A stretch of 36,950 nt of DNA from Thermoproteota archaeon (GTDB lineage Archaea; Thermoproteota; Thermoprotei_A; Sulfolobales; Pyrodictiaceae): NCBI GenBank assembly GCA_013153105.1, contig JAADFC010000068.1:1-36950 (forward strand). Reading direction: 5' to 3'. The translations under genes were made by a program, and so were the position numbers. Below the pieces are notes generated by a model. The model was not told the origin of the DNA and ran no database searches. It saw only the letters and a program-made list of their open reading frames with translations. Positions 1 to 9,886 of the stretch are shown in pieces. Position 1 is the first letter of the stretch; each line of letters opens with the position of its first letter.

Positions 1-775
1 CGACCCTGACTAGGCCTATGCGGCGGCCCCCGCGCTCCGCGAGACTGGAGGCTATTATGCTCAGGGTGTCCAGGACCACGTTGAGGTCTGTACCTGTCAC
101 GTCTATGAATATATGCCGGGTCCCCGGCTCTATGCGGGTGTCCTCGGCGTTTATGACTGGGGGGACACTTATGACGCGGTCGCCCGACCTCAGCACGGGG
201 TGGGTGTCGTCCCGTAGAGCTATGCTGCCATAGCTTCTACCCTGGCTGGTCTCCTCCAGCACCCTGCGGAGCGTCATCTCCTCGCTGCCGCCTAGAGGTA
301 CAAACTTTACATCGTCTATTCGCTCCATGGTGTAGCGGAGCTCGCGCGAGGGCAGCTTGTCTAGGTCGTGGAGTCCTATGGCCATCCTCTGCCTGGCCGA
401 GCCGAGGCTGCCGTGCAGCTTCTCCTGGAACTGTATAAGCTCCTCGAGGAAGTCCTCGTCGACGTTAACGTTCCACACCACAGCACCCGCTATATAGGGC
501 CTCGGCTCGACCTTGGAGGCGTATATCGTGTAGCCGGAGTCGATCGTCTCGTAGCGGACCAGCCCTTTCTCGCGGCCCAGGAGACCCGCAGCCTGCCTCG
601 CGATGCCCTCGAGGCTATACATGTCGGGACGGTCTACCTCAACCTCAAGCTCCACATAGCCGTCCTCGACAACCTCTGCCTCGACCTTGAGCCTCTCCAC
701 GAGCTTCAGGGCCTCGGCAAGCGGGAGGCCTAGAGCCTCCTCCACCCTGCCCGGCTTAAACCGGAGAACCGGCAT
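1..775 (-). CDS. pheT: Phenylalanyl-tRNA synthetase beta subunit (N-terminal part, runs off left edge)
   Basis: Reverse translation from ATG at 775 gives MPVLRFKPGRVEEALGLPLAEALKLVERLKVEAEVVEDGYVELEVEVDRPDMYSLEGIARQAAGLLG...; the VEVDRPDMYSLEGIAR segment is typical of archaeal PheT; overlaps the pheS stop by 20 nt. Confidence 0.88.
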   Translation of the reverse strand, partial: MPVLRFKPGRVEEALGLPLAEALKLVERLKVEAEVVEDGYVELEVEVDRPDMYSLEGIARQAAGLLGREKGLVRYETIDSGYTIYASKVEPRPYIAGAVVWNVNVDEDFLEELIQFQEKLHGSLGSARQRMAIGLHDLDKLPSRELRYTMERIDDVKFVPLGGSEEMTLRRVLEETSQGRSYGSIALRDDTHPVLRSGDRVISVPPVINAEDTRIEPGTRHIFIDVTGTDLNVVLDTLSIIASSLAERGGRRIGLVRV

Positions 776-2258
776 AGAGGCGCCACCTCACGGGCATCCT
801 CTCCACAAGGGATACATCCTGGCTGTACAGCTCCCTTATGTCACCGACACCGTAGAGGGCCATTGCAAGCCTCTCTATACCCATACCCCAAGCTGCAACG
901 GGGTAATCGACGCCGAGGCCGTAGAGCACCTCGGGGCGGAACATGCCCGCCCCAAGCACCTCGAGCCACCTATCGCCTATGCGGACGTATCCCTCGACCG
1001 AGGGCTCTGTGAAGGGGAAGTAGGCCGGGCGGAAGCGGTACTCGCGGAAGCCCAGCCTCTCCAGGAACTCGGACAGTATGCCGAGCAGCCACCTGAAGTC
1101 AGTACCCTCCTCCGACGCTATACCGTCAACCTGGTGGAACTCCGGCAGGTGCCTCGCATCTATCTTCTCCACGCGGTAGACCCGGCCTATAGTGAAGAAC
1201 CGGAACGGCCTACGCGGCCTACCGGCCAGCACACGTGCCGAGACCGCTGTCGTGTGGCTCCGGAGTATGAGGCGGGCCGCCAGCATGGGGTCCCAGCGGT
1301 ACCGCCACCCGCGGCTGACCCCCGCGCCCTCCTCGTGCACCGCGCGTACACGCTCAACAACCTCCTCCTCGGCCTCCATCGCCGGAGGCGCCTCCAGGTA
1401 GAAGGTGTCGCTGGGCCTACGCGCGGGGTGGAACTGGGGCTGGAAGAGGGCGTCATAGTTCCAGAACTCGCTCACAACAGGAGGCTGCTCGACCTCCACG
1501 AAACCCATCTCCTTCATAACATCGCGTATAAACTCTATGAACTCCCTGAAGAAGTTCAGCCTACCCACACGGAGCCGGGGCGGCTCCGCGGCCACGTCAT
1601 ATTCGCGGAGACGGTAGCGGCGCCACTCACCACTCACCAGCAGCTCGTGCGTAAGCGCCCCCACCTCAACGACCACCTTGTCGAGCAGCCTGCCAGGCTC
1701 ATCCGCGAGGGACACGTAGGTGCGCCTACGCCGGTAGACCTCGACCAGCCTCCGCCTCCGGAGCAGCCGCAGGCCCTCCGGGTCAACCCGGCCGCCCTCG
1801 CGGAGCCTCTGCAGCAGGAGCCTCTCCTCCGCACGAGCCGACGAGGGGTCCACCGCCAGCCTGACCTTGCCGCCGCGTATCTCCACCCAGCCCTTCCGCG
1901 CAGCATTCGCCAATGCAACCGCCGCGTCGCCGCCAAGCCTGCGCCTAACCTCGTCAACCTCCAGCTCGCCGCCAGCCTCGTGGAGCAGCCTCACAAGCCG
2001 CTCCTCGGGGAAGCCCTCCCGCAGGTACCGCTCGGCCTCACCTGTAACCCGATAGCCCGTCTCCTCCCTCTCCTCGACCCTCAACAACCCCTTGGCCGCC
2101 AGGAGCCTGGCCAGGGCCTCAAGCCTGCTACGCTCCACGCCGAGGATGCGGGAGAGCTCAGACAGCTCATACCAGCGGCCCGGCTCCACCCCCCTCTCAA
2201 GCAGGAGCCGGAGAAGCTGGTACTCAGCCTCAGAGACGGGGACACGCTCGTCGCCCAA
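756..2258 (-). CDS. pheS: Phenylalanyl-tRNA synthetase alpha subunit
   Basis: 500-aa ORF with class II aaRS motifs (FQPQFHPARRPSDTFYLEAP, TIGRVYRVEKIDARHLPEFHQVDGI, GMGIERLAMALYGVGDIR) and N-terminal winged-helix-like repeats. Confidence 0.95.
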   Translation of the reverse strand: MGDERVPVSEAEYQLLRLLLERGVEPGRWYELSELSRILGVERSRLEALARLLAAKGLLRVEEREETGYRVTGEAERYLREGFPEERLVRLLHEAGGELEVDEVRRRLGGDAAVALANAARKGWVEIRGGKVRLAVDPSSARAEERLLLQRLREGGRVDPEGLRLLRRRRLVEVYRRRRTYVSLADEPGRLLDKVVVEVGALTHELLVSGEWRRYRLREYDVAAEPPRLRVGRLNFFREFIEFIRDVMKEMGFVEVEQPPVVSEFWNYDALFQPQFHPARRPSDTFYLEAPPAMEAEEEVVERVRAVHEEGAGVSRGWRYRWDPMLAARLILRSHTTAVSARVLAGRPRRPFRFFTIGRVYRVEKIDARHLPEFHQVDGIASEEGTDFRWLLGILSEFLERLGFREYRFRPAYFPFTEPSVEGYVRIGDRWLEVLGAGMFRPEVLYGLGVDYPVAAWGMGIERLAMALYGVGDIRELYSQDVSLVERMPVRWRLYAGSPV

Positions 2259-2335
2259 CCGGGGGCCCCAAGGGTAGAGGGGTGGAACCCACCGCCGGCC
2301 CCCAGGGAAGAAAAGGGTAGCCGTACCCTTTCAGG

Positions 2336-3028
2336 CTAGCCGCCGAACTCGTAGCGCTCCCCGGGCTTTAGGATGACGACCTCAGCCGGGAGCCCCCTCT
2401 CCCTCACATACTTCCTGAGTTCCTCCGGGTCAGCCTCTATCACGGGGAACGTGTTATAGTGCATCGGGATGACCACACGAGCACGCAGCATCTCAGCCGC
2501 CTTCGCAGCCTGGTACGCGTCCATGGTAAAGTGGCTGCCTATAGGGAGGAGCGCCACGTCAACACGGTACAGCTCGCCGACCAACTGGAACTCCGCGGTT
2601 AAGCCGCTGTCACCAGCGTGGAACACGCTGCCCTCCTTGCCGCGCACAAGCACGCTAGTCGGCGCCCCACGCTCGGAGCTGTGGGTGGCGGGGAAGAACA
2701 TGACGTCGAGCTTCACACGCGGCAGCCTGAGTGGTCCACCTATGTTAGCACCGACGACACGCTCGGGGTTAGGCACCTGTCCCGCCACAGCGTTGGCAAG
2801 CTCGTAGACTGCTGCAAACACAGCGTTAGGGTTGCGGCGTAGGAGCTCTACACTGTTACCAAGATGGTCTGCATGATCGTGAGTCACTATTATGAGGTCT
2901 ACCTTGCCGTCGTAGTCCTCAACACGAACCGGAGACATGGGGTTCTCGAGCCAGGGGTCTATGAGCACTGTATACCCGTCAAGCCCCACCTCGAAGGCGG
3001 AGTGGCCCAGCCAGCGGACGTACGCCAT
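2336..3028 (-). CDS. UPF0173-like metal-dependent hydrolase (metallo-beta-lactamase fold)
   Basis: MAYVRWLGHSAFEVGLDGYTVLIDPWLENP... VTHDHADHLGN... HAGDSGLTAEF... IPMHYNTFPVIEADPEE. Confidence 0.88.
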   Translation of the reverse strand: MAYVRWLGHSAFEVGLDGYTVLIDPWLENPMSPVRVEDYDGKVDLIIVTHDHADHLGNSVELLRRNPNAVFAAVYELANAVAGQVPNPERVVGANIGGPLRLPRVKLDVMFFPATHSSERGAPTSVLVRGKEGSVFHAGDSGLTAEFQLVGELYRVDVALLPIGSHFTMDAYQAAKAAEMLRARVVIPMHYNTFPVIEADPEELRKYVRERGLPAEVVILKPGERYEFGG

Positions 3029-3115
3029 ACCCCCGCACCCCCCTGAAACGACCCTAGGCGCGGGGTAAAGCGGGTAGAGACCATTGGAGGACGGGGATGG
3101 GAGGACCGGAGGAGA

Positions 3116-3243
3116 GGCCCGATCCCGGCTTGGGGGAGCTGCGGGGCCTCGCGGACCCCACAGCTACCCCCAACGCGGCCGGCTTAACTTCCGGGTTCGA
3201 AATGAGTCCGGGTGTTGCCCGGCCGCTATGGCCGGGTCGGGCC
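3116..3243 (-). rRNA. 5S ribosomal RNA
   Basis: Minus strand reads GGCCCGACCCGGCCATAGCGGCCGGGCAACACCCGGACTCATTTCGAACCCGGAAGTTAAGCCGGCC...GCCGGGATCGGGCC; conserved archaeal 5S core (CATAGCGG, ACACCCGGACTCATTTCGAACCCGGAAGTTAAGCC) and complementary ends forming helix I. Ends approximate. Confidence 0.93.
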
Positions 3244-3268
3244 ATCCGTGAACCACCGCCCCAGGCCT

Positions 3269-3598
3269 CTAAGGGTTTAAGTGCTTTTCTCTCCTCTCCC
3301 TGCGGCGGGTGAACAACTTCACACGGAGAGGCTCCGCGGACTCGACATAGATCCTGGAGACTACCATGGAAACCCCACAGCGGGGACAACGGAAATCAAC
3401 CACGTGACCTACATAGTCGCCTTCAACGAAGCGCCTACGCATACTATAGCCGCAGGAGGGGCATCTAAGCTCCTCAACAACCCGTTCGCCCGCCTCACCC
3501 GCCCCCCGCATGGCCTTCACGATTGCAGCCACAGCCACAGCCAGGGCCGCAGAGGATAGGGATAACAGCATGTAGATGAGCAGCCACGCATCGCTCAT
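3269..3598 (-). CDS. Small membrane protein with C-terminal zinc ribbon
   Basis: N-terminal hydrophobic segment (WLLIYMLLSLSSAALAVAVAAIV) followed by CPSCGYSM...FRCPRCG. Confidence 0.75.
   Translation of the reverse strand: MSDAWLLIYMLLSLSSAALAVAVAAIVKAMRGAGEAGERVVEELRCPSCGYSMRRRFVEGDYVGHVVDFRCPRCGVSMVVSRIYVESAEPLRVKLFTRRRERREKHLNP
3274..3284 (-). promoter_or_regulatory. Putative archaeal TATA box for 5S rRNA
   Basis: Minus strand AAAAGCACTTAAACCC about 33-35 nt upstream of the 5S 5' end; embedded in the 3' end of the upstream CDS. Confidence 0.5.
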
Positions 3599-3609
3599 AG
3601 CTGAACACC

Positions 3610-4776
3610 CTACTGCGCAACCCCAACAGTGTTGCCAACTCCTACCACTATAACAACATCACCCTCACCCGCAACGTCTCGTATAATACCCCTTACACGT
3701 TCGACGGCCTCCTCAACACCGTCGGCAACCTCACGCTTCATGGCTGTTATAGCCTCCTCCATACCCATCTTTATCGCAACCGCGTAGAGGGGCACGCCAA
3801 GGCGAGCAGCTATCCTCTCTATCCGTATCTTCTCCGGGCCAGGGTCCCCCATAGCTACACCGCTGCCCTCAGCGACGGAGCCCGTTTTCTCTCCTTCAAG
3901 CTTCAATGCAGCGTCAACAGTTATAATAGCCTTTATCTTCGACTTGTCTGGGAGCATCTCAACAAGCTTCTCGACAGCCTCCCCCGGCCTGCCGACCGTG
4001 CTCCCCGGCCCTTTCGCCTTCACAACCACGACCCTGCGGCCCTCATAGTCTAGCAGCGCGTAAACAGTATCCTTGGCGATCTCAGTGGGGCCCTCAAGCT
4101 TAGGCAGGCTGGAGATGAGCCTGTAAGCCGCCAGAGGCCCTGCGGCATCACCTATCGGTATACCCTTCATTATAACCTTGGCAGCGTCACGGTAGGCCTT
4201 GGCTATCCTCATGTACAGTGGCAGCAACATCCACGCTTGCATCACTAGCATCGGGTTCTTCAGCTTCACACCAAGCAGAAGCATGTGACGAACAACCTTA
4301 TAGACGGTGTTCAGCGCGTTGAGTATCGTAAGCAGTGTTACTATGTTCCTCTCCTCCTGCCATGAGACCCTGCCGCGGAGCATGCGGGCCACAAGGCTCT
4401 CGATACGCTCCTCGCCTGTTCTCAGTATCCTCTCAAGCCTCTTTATTATGTCGGTGGGCTCTATGGATACGGGCTCAACCATGAAGTATTCCATTGCAGT
4501 ATCGACTGTTTTATCCGCGTCTTCTACCCCTGCCCGCCGTAGGCGCTCGAGGACAAGGTCTCTAACCTCGCCTATATACCCCTCTATTATGCGAAGCCGC
4601 GACTCTATCTGAGCACGCCAGACCCTCATCTGCATACCCTGAGCTATGCCTAGGAATGCCAGCACCGACAGTATCGTCGAGACCAGTATGCTTATCGCGA
4701 TTATCCATGTAGCCAGGTCGCCGCCGCCGAGCCAGGGTAGCGTGGCGTTAGCCTGTAGAGCCACTGGTTGTGACAA
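3610..4776 (-). CDS. Membrane-anchored archaeal protein, probably DUF1512 family
   Basis: 388-aa ORF, TTG start, one N-terminal TM helix and a long soluble domain; family assignment from memory of the archaeal DUF1512 pattern, not searched. Confidence 0.7.
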   Translation of the reverse strand: MSQPVALQANATLPWLGGGDLATWIIAISILVSTILSVLAFLGIAQGMQMRVWRAQIESRLRIIEGYIGEVRDLVLERLRRAGVEDADKTVDTAMEYFMVEPVSIEPTDIIKRLERILRTGEERIESLVARMLRGRVSWQEERNIVTLLTILNALNTVYKVVRHMLLLGVKLKNPMLVMQAWMLLPLYMRIAKAYRDAAKVIMKGIPIGDAAGPLAAYRLISSLPKLEGPTEIAKDTVYALLDYEGRRVVVVKAKGPGSTVGRPGEAVEKLVEMLPDKSKIKAIITVDAALKLEGEKTGSVAEGSGVAMGDPGPEKIRIERIAARLGVPLYAVAIKMGMEEAITAMKREVADGVEEAVERVRGIIRDVAGEGDVVIVVGVGNTVGVAQ

Positions 4777-5716
4777 TCACCTCACCCCCATCCGTTATGA
4801 GTACCGTGTGCTCGAACTGTGCTACCATGCCCCTCCTCCTCTCCACAAGCGCCGGATACTGGGTTAGGAACCCCATTCGGGCTAGGCGGCGCAGGCTCTT
4901 GCGGAGCGCCTGCACGTCGCTGGTCAGGTGGGAGAGCCACCGCTCGGTGAAGGGTAGCGTGCGGAAGCGGCGCTGCACCTCCTCGAGTATGCTGCGCTCC
5001 AGGCTTGTAAGCCTCCTCCGTAGGCCCAGCCTGGCGAGCGAGTATATCGTTACAGTCTCGCGGTCCTCAACTACGAGCCCCTCACCGTTGGTTCCGAAGG
5101 GCTCTATCGCGTAGGCCTTGCCGGGGCTGTAGCGTCCGGGTATGGCTGGGTCGAAGGCGTTGGGTATGCTCTCACCGGCGTGCACCCTGTACCGCGCGAG
5201 GCTGTGGCCTCCAAGGTTGACTATCGGCCGGAAGCCCCTTGACTGTATCGCCTCAGCTATCGCCCTACCCGTGTCGGCAAAGCGTGCGCCGGGCCTCACG
5301 GTTTCAAGCGCACGCTCGAGCGCCTCCCTCACGGCTTCAATGAGGGGGGTCCACCGCTCGTCGAGGGCCACCGTGACCGCTGTGTCGGCTATGTATCCGT
5401 CAACGTGCACCCCTACGTCAAGCTTGACTACTGCACCCTCCGGCACCACAGCCTCGTCGCCTATGACGGGCGTGTAGTGGGCCGCTACACTGTTTATCGA
5501 TATATTGCATGGGAACGCGGGGGCGCCCCCCAGCTCCACTATACGATTCTCAGCGTACTCGCATATGTCGATGAGCCTGCGGCCAGGCTCTATCATTCTG
5601 GCAGCCTCGTCGCGTACACGTGCAGCTATCTCACCGGCCCTAATGTAGGCTTTGACAACCTCCTCGTCCAAGACGCGGCTGCACCTCCACCCCTCCGCCA
5701 GGCGCCGCCCCGCCAA
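4748..5716 (-). CDS. map: Methionine aminopeptidase (archaeal type II)
   Basis: AFPCNISINSVAAHYTP, KLDVGVHVDGYIADTAVTV, NLGGHSLARYRVHAGESIPN, YAIEPFGTNGEG and QFEHTVLIT motifs. Confidence 0.95.
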   Translation of the reverse strand: MAGRRLAEGWRCSRVLDEEVVKAYIRAGEIAARVRDEAARMIEPGRRLIDICEYAENRIVELGGAPAFPCNISINSVAAHYTPVIGDEAVVPEGAVVKLDVGVHVDGYIADTAVTVALDERWTPLIEAVREALERALETVRPGARFADTGRAIAEAIQSRGFRPIVNLGGHSLARYRVHAGESIPNAFDPAIPGRYSPGKAYAIEPFGTNGEGLVVEDRETVTIYSLARLGLRRRLTSLERSILEEVQRRFRTLPFTERWLSHLTSDVQALRKSLRRLARMGFLTQYPALVERRRGMVAQFEHTVLITDGGEVIVTTSGSTG

Positions 5717-5794
5717 GACTCTGGGGCCGCCCTAAATTACGCGGGAAGTCCAGGCGAGGCCTCCGAGGAGAAGCACTCTCCTCGGGGGAGGGGT

Positions 5795-6772
5795 TTGCGC
5801 CGCTGCAGCGCGCGGGCACCGGGCAAGGTGATACTCTCCGGCGAACACTGGGTAGTGCATGGGGGCCGCGCGCTCGCCGCCGCCGTGGGGCTCTACGCCC
5901 GCGCCACCTGCACTGGGTGGAGCGGCGATAGGGTTGTCGTGGAGACCCCTCTCGGCAGGGCAGCCGTCGCCAGCGACGGGACGGTGGACGGCGACGCTAA
6001 GGCTGCGCCTCTAGGCCACGCCATAAGAGCCGCGCTGGAGCTAGGCTACAGGTTCATGCCGTCCATCTGCAGCGTCGACTCGGAGATACCCGTGGGAGCT
6101 GGGCTCGGGAGCAGCGCTGCCACCGCCGTGGCTGTGGCGGCCGCCTACATGGCATACGCCGCGGGGGGGCCGCCTGAGAGGGAGAGCGTGAACAGGGCAG
6201 CCTTTGAAGCCGAGAAGGTGACGCACGGCAAGCCGAGCGGCGTGGACAACACTGTGTCAACCTATGGAGGCTTCATACTCTACCGCCGCGGCAGCAGGCC
6301 GGAACCCCTAAACATGCCACGCCTGGACGCTGAGGTGCTGATAGCGCTCAGCGGAGTCGAGCGTAGGACCGCCGAGGCAGTGGGAAGGTTTACACGAAGG
6401 CTCGAGGAGCTCAACAATATCGGGATAGGGGGTAGCCTGGCCAGCCTAGCAGATAAGATAACCAGTCTGATGCTCGAGGCGATAGCGAGAGGTGACGCCG
6501 CCACGCTGGGGACCCTCCTGAGAGTCTCACACGGCATCCTAAACGCCATGGGGGTCTCACACGAGAGGCTCGAGGAGATAGTGCATATCGCGGAGCGGGC
6601 GGGCGCCCTGGGCGCGAAGCTAACAGGGGCAGGCATGGGGGGCGCCGCGATAGTGCTCTGCCGCGGAGACGGCTGCGCCGCGGTGCTCCACTCCCTCCAG
6701 TCCAGGGGTTACCGTGTGCTCCAGACAGCACTAGGAGTGGACGGCGTGGAGATCACCTGCGAGCAGAGCTAA
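5795..6772 (+). CDS. mvk: Mevalonate kinase (GHMP kinase)
   Basis: SARAPGKVILSGEHWVVHGGRALAAAV, EIPVGAGLGSSAATAVAVAAA, KPSGVDNTVSTYGG, AKLTGAGMGGAAI. TTG start at 5795 preceded by a purine-rich SD-like stretch; the listed ORF start at 5405 is antisense to map and unlikely. Confidence 0.92.
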   Translation: MRRCSARAPGKVILSGEHWVVHGGRALAAAVGLYARATCTGWSGDRVVVETPLGRAAVASDGTVDGDAKAAPLGHAIRAALELGYRFMPSICSVDSEIPVGAGLGSSAATAVAVAAAYMAYAAGGPPERESVNRAAFEAEKVTHGKPSGVDNTVSTYGGFILYRRGSRPEPLNMPRLDAEVLIALSGVERRTAEAVGRFTRRLEELNNIGIGGSLASLADKITSLMLEAIARGDAATLGTLLRVSHGILNAMGVSHERLEEIVHIAERAGALGAKLTGAGMGGAAIVLCRGDGCAAVLHSLQSRGYRVLQTALGVDGVEITCEQS

Positions 6773-6878
6773 CCCATAAACCCTGAAGCCCTTAGCTCCA
6801 AGAAGCCGCGACGCAGAGAGGAAAAAGAGAGAGGAGTTTGTGGGGCCGCCGGCGCCCCTGCTCGAAAACGCCTGGCTG

Positions 6879-7067
6879 TTAGCTGCATATCGGGTAGTCG
6901 TCAGGGACCTTGGCGCGGAAGTACTTGCCGGTCTCAGGGCTCTTGAACAGGCCTATCTTGACGCCCTTCCTCCCCCTGGGAGCCAGCTGCCACACCTTGA
7001 TGGGCACCAGCTCGACCTCCTTGCCGGTGGTCGGGTCGCGCACCTTGACCGGCTTCTCACACGCCAT
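6879..7067 (-). CDS. cren7: Chromatin protein Cren7
   Basis: [62 protein letters not shown] matches the Cren7 SH3-like pattern; SD GGAGGTGA upstream. Confidence 0.95.
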   Translation of the reverse strand: MACEKPVKVRDPTTGKEVELVPIKVWQLAPRGRKGVKIGLFKSPETGKYFRAKVPDDYPICS

Positions 7068-7122
7068 ACGGGCTCACCTCCCTCCGGAGTCCCCTTCTCG
7101 GGTAGTAGTCTGGCCCTTCCAC

Positions 7123-7134
7123 TCTATTATAGGC
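7123..7134 (-). promoter_or_regulatory. Putative TATA box for cren7
   Basis: Minus strand CCTATAATAGAGT about 60 nt upstream of the cren7 ATG. Confidence 0.45.
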
Positions 7135-7326
7135 CTTACGTTTGCGTGCAGAGTGGGAGTGACGGGGCGCCGGGAGCTGCTCTGGGAATACGACTGTATT
7201 ACGCGTAACCCCGCCACCCCGCCCCCCGTACTGGCCCGCTCGCCTCGCAACCCCAGCGCCGGCGTAGCAGCGAGGCAGCTGTTTTGTTTCCCGCACAGAG
7301 AGAGAAACGTGGAGGCGAGCGGCTGT

Positions 7327-7338
7327 AGGTAATATATC
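7327..7338 (+). promoter_or_regulatory. Putative TATA box for valS
   Basis: GGTAATATATCACCC in a GC-rich background, 40-50 nt upstream of ATG 7379. Confidence 0.45.
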
Positions 7339-7378
7339 ACCCGCCCCTGGGGGCGGCCGGAGGAGCCGCGGGGACCCC

Positions 7379-9886
7379 ATGGCGGGCGTGGGGGGTGGCT
7401 CGCCTTCGTCGGCCACTAGTCGGGCCCCGGAGAGCCTCAGGCCGCGCATTGAGGAGAAACGCTGGAACAAGGATATGGAGAAGGAGCTGCTGGACCTTTG
7501 GGAGAAGGAGAACCTGTACCGCTTCGACCCCTCGAGAGAGGGGCCGATACTCGTAATCGACACACCCCCACCCTACCCTAGCGGCAAGTGGCACGTGGGT
7601 GGGGCTGCACACTACGCGCAGATAGACATGATAGCACGCTACTTCCGCATGAAGGGCTGGAACGTATTCGTGCCGTGGTACGCTGACCGCAACGGTCTCC
7701 CGGTGGAGGTTGCAGTTGAGAAGAAATACAATATTCTCGCTAAGGAGATGGCCAGAACCAGGGAGGGGCGGCTCCGCTTTCTAGAGCTGTGCAAGGCTGA
7801 GCTGGATAAGATAGAGGCTGAGCTAGTAAAGCTTTGGAGGAGGCTGGGCTGCAGCTTCACGTACATACGTGACGGCACCGACAGCCCGCGGTACCGCACC
7901 CTCACCCAGGCGACGTTCATAGAGCTCTGGAAGAAGGGGCTGGTATACGAGGCTGAGAAGCCTGTAACATGGTGTCCCCGCTGTGGGACGAGCCTTAGCG
8001 AGGCGGAGATAGAGTATAGGGAGGAGGAGGGCTACCTCTACTACGTCAAATGGCGCGTCAGGGAAACGGGAGAGGAGATAGTAATAGCGACCACGAGGCC
8101 CGAGCTAATAGGGGCTGCCAGGGCGGTCATATACAACCCCAAGGATGAGAGGTACAAGCACCTAAAGGGCAAGCACGCCATAGTCCCCCTCTACAACTAT
8201 GAGGTTCCCATCTACGAGCATCCTGCCGCTAAGCCCGAGTATGGCACCGGCCTCGTGATGATAAGCAGCTACGGCGACTGGACCGATGTTATGATAATAA
8301 ACGAGCTTGGACTCGAGCCTAAACTGATAATCAACCCGGACGGCACGATGAACGAGAAGGCCGGCTTCCTGGCGGGGCTTCCAGTGAGAGAGGCGCGCAA
8401 GCGTATAGTGGAGGAGCTCGAGAGGCGTGGGCTCATAGCCAAGAAGGAGCCTATAAAGCATAATGTGCCCATATGCTGGCGGTGCAAGACTCCAGTTGAG
8501 ATAATCCACGTTAAAGAGTACTTCCTTAAGCAGCTCGAGTTTAAGGATAGGCTGCTTGCTGTGAGCCGTAAGATGCGCTTCAAGCCTGAGAAGCACCGTA
8601 AGAAGCTTGAGGACTGGATACAGAGCCTGCGCATGGACTGGCCGATATCCCGCACGAGATACTATGGCACCGAGATCCCCTTGTGGACGTGCAGGCGCTG
8701 CGGTGCGAAGCTCGTGCCGGAGCCCGGCCGCTACTATAGGCCGTGGCTAGAGGAGCCGCCGTGGGACCGTTGCCCGGTGTGTGGCGCGCCCCGGGAGGAG
8801 TTGAAGGGCGAGGAGAGGGTGTTCGACACGTGGTTCGACTCGAGCATAAGCGTGCTCTACGCCTCCGGCTACATGTATAACGACGAGATGTTCCGCCGTG
8901 TGTTCCCGCCAGACGAGGAGCTGCCGTACACGCTGAGGCCCCAGGGCTACGATATAATAAGGACATGGCTCTACTTCACGGTGCTCCGCGTGTACCAGCT
9001 CCTCGGCAAGCCTGCGTTCCGCTGGGTGCGCGTGACCGGGATGGGGCTTGACGAGAAGGGGCGTGCTATGCATAAGAGCCTCGGCAACGTGATCGACCCG
9101 GAGCCCTACCTGGACCTCTACGGCGCCGAGCCCTTCCGGTTCTGGGCGGCCGCCGCTGCTAAGCTGGGCGACGACTACAAGTTCAGCGAGCAGGTGCTTC
9201 GTACGGGGAAGCTGTTCCTCACAAAGCTGTGGAACATTGCACGGTTCATCTCCAGCTTTCCCCGCCCCGCGGGGGGCTACAGGCTGAGGCGTATAGACAG
9301 GGCGTTGCTCGCCGAGCTTGCCGTGTTGATAGAGGAGGTTGACCAGGCTTACGGCGAGGAGCTAGACGTGCACGACCCGATAAACAAGCTGTATAGCTTC
9401 ACGTGGCACATATTCGCGGCACACTACATAGAGCTCGTGAAGACGCGCGCCTACAACCGCGAGGGCGAGTACACCCCGGAGGAGCAGCGGGGCGCCTGGT
9501 ACACGCTGCACACAGTCCTCGACGCCCTCCTGAGGATGCTCGCCCCGATACTACCCTTCATAACAGACGCGCTCTACAGGAGGCTATACGGGGACAGCGT
9601 CCATAAACAGAGGTTCCCCGAGGCCAGCCCCGAGTGGCGCAGCGAGGAGCTGCGGAAGGAGCTACACGAGGTCATGGAGATAAACGCTGCAGTGTGGTCC
9701 TGGAAGAAGAAGCTCGGCCTAAAGCTCTCCGAGAGCCCCCCAGGCTACAAGCTATACCTAGACCCGTCCCTCGCAGACTACGCCGTGGACCTACAGTATC
9801 TACACCACATGCCGGTGGCAGTAGGGGAGCCGCCCGCCGGCGCGGAGAAGCTAACAGACAAAGCCTACATTGCACGGGTAGAGTGA
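7379..9886 (+). CDS. valS: Valyl-tRNA synthetase (archaeal)
   Basis: Class I aaRS: PPPYPSGKWHVGGA (HIGH-type), YADRNGLPVEVAVEKKYN, WCPRCGTSLSEAEIEY, MDWPISRTRYYGTEIPLW, LRPQGYDIIRTWLYFTVLR, GRAMHKSLGNVIDP (KMSKS-type variant). Confidence 0.9.
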   Translation: MAGVGGGSPSSATSRAPESLRPRIEEKRWNKDMEKELLDLWEKENLYRFDPSREGPILVIDTPPPYPSGKWHVGGAAHYAQIDMIARYFRMKGWNVFVPWYADRNGLPVEVAVEKKYNILAKEMARTREGRLRFLELCKAELDKIEAELVKLWRRLGCSFTYIRDGTDSPRYRTLTQATFIELWKKGLVYEAEKPVTWCPRCGTSLSEAEIEYREEEGYLYYVKWRVRETGEEIVIATTRPELIGAARAVIYNPKDERYKHLKGKHAIVPLYNYEVPIYEHPAAKPEYGTGLVMISSYGDWTDVMIINELGLEPKLIINPDGTMNEKAGFLAGLPVREARKRIVEELERRGLIAKKEPIKHNVPICWRCKTPVEIIHVKEYFLKQLEFKDRLLAVSRKMRFKPEKHRKKLEDWIQSLRMDWPISRTRYYGTEIPLWTCRRCGAKLVPEPGRYYRPWLEEPPWDRCPVCGAPREELKGEERVFDTWFDSSISVLYASGYMYNDEMFRRVFPPDEELPYTLRPQGYDIIRTWLYFTVLRVYQLLGKPAFRWVRVTGMGLDEKGRAMHKSLGNVIDPEPYLDLYGAEPFRFWAAAAAKLGDDYKFSEQVLRTGKLFLTKLWNIARFISSFPRPAGGYRLRRIDRALLAELAVLIEEVDQAYGEELDVHDPINKLYSFTWHIFAAHYIELVKTRAYNREGEYTPEEQRGAWYTLHTVLDALLRMLAPILPFITDALYRRLYGDSVHKQRFPEASPEWRSEELRKELHEVMEINAAVWSWKKKLGLKLSESPPGYKLYLDPSLADYAVDLQYLHHMPVAVGEPPAGAEKLTDKAYIARVE

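Noticed and set aside
687-2339. 550-aa plus-strand ORF opposite pheS
   Set aside because: Antisense of a clearly identified pheS; composition (Pro/His/Leu/Arg-rich) is typical of a shadow ORF in high-GC DNA.
3121-3245. tRNA-like T-arm (GGGTTCGAAATGAGTCC) on the plus strand
   Set aside because: It is the reverse complement of the conserved 5S rRNA core (CTCATTTCGAACCCGGAAGTTAAGCC); the feature is 5S rRNA on the minus strand.
5405-5794. N-terminal 130 codons of the listed 455-aa ORF preceding mevalonate kinase
   Set aside because: Antisense to map; the mevalonate kinase domain begins right after an SD-like stretch and a TTG at 5795.
7379-9886. Leucyl-tRNA synthetase assignment
   Set aside because: YADRNGLPVEVAVEKKYN, RPQGYDIIRTW and RTRYYGTEIPLW fit valyl-tRNA synthetase better.
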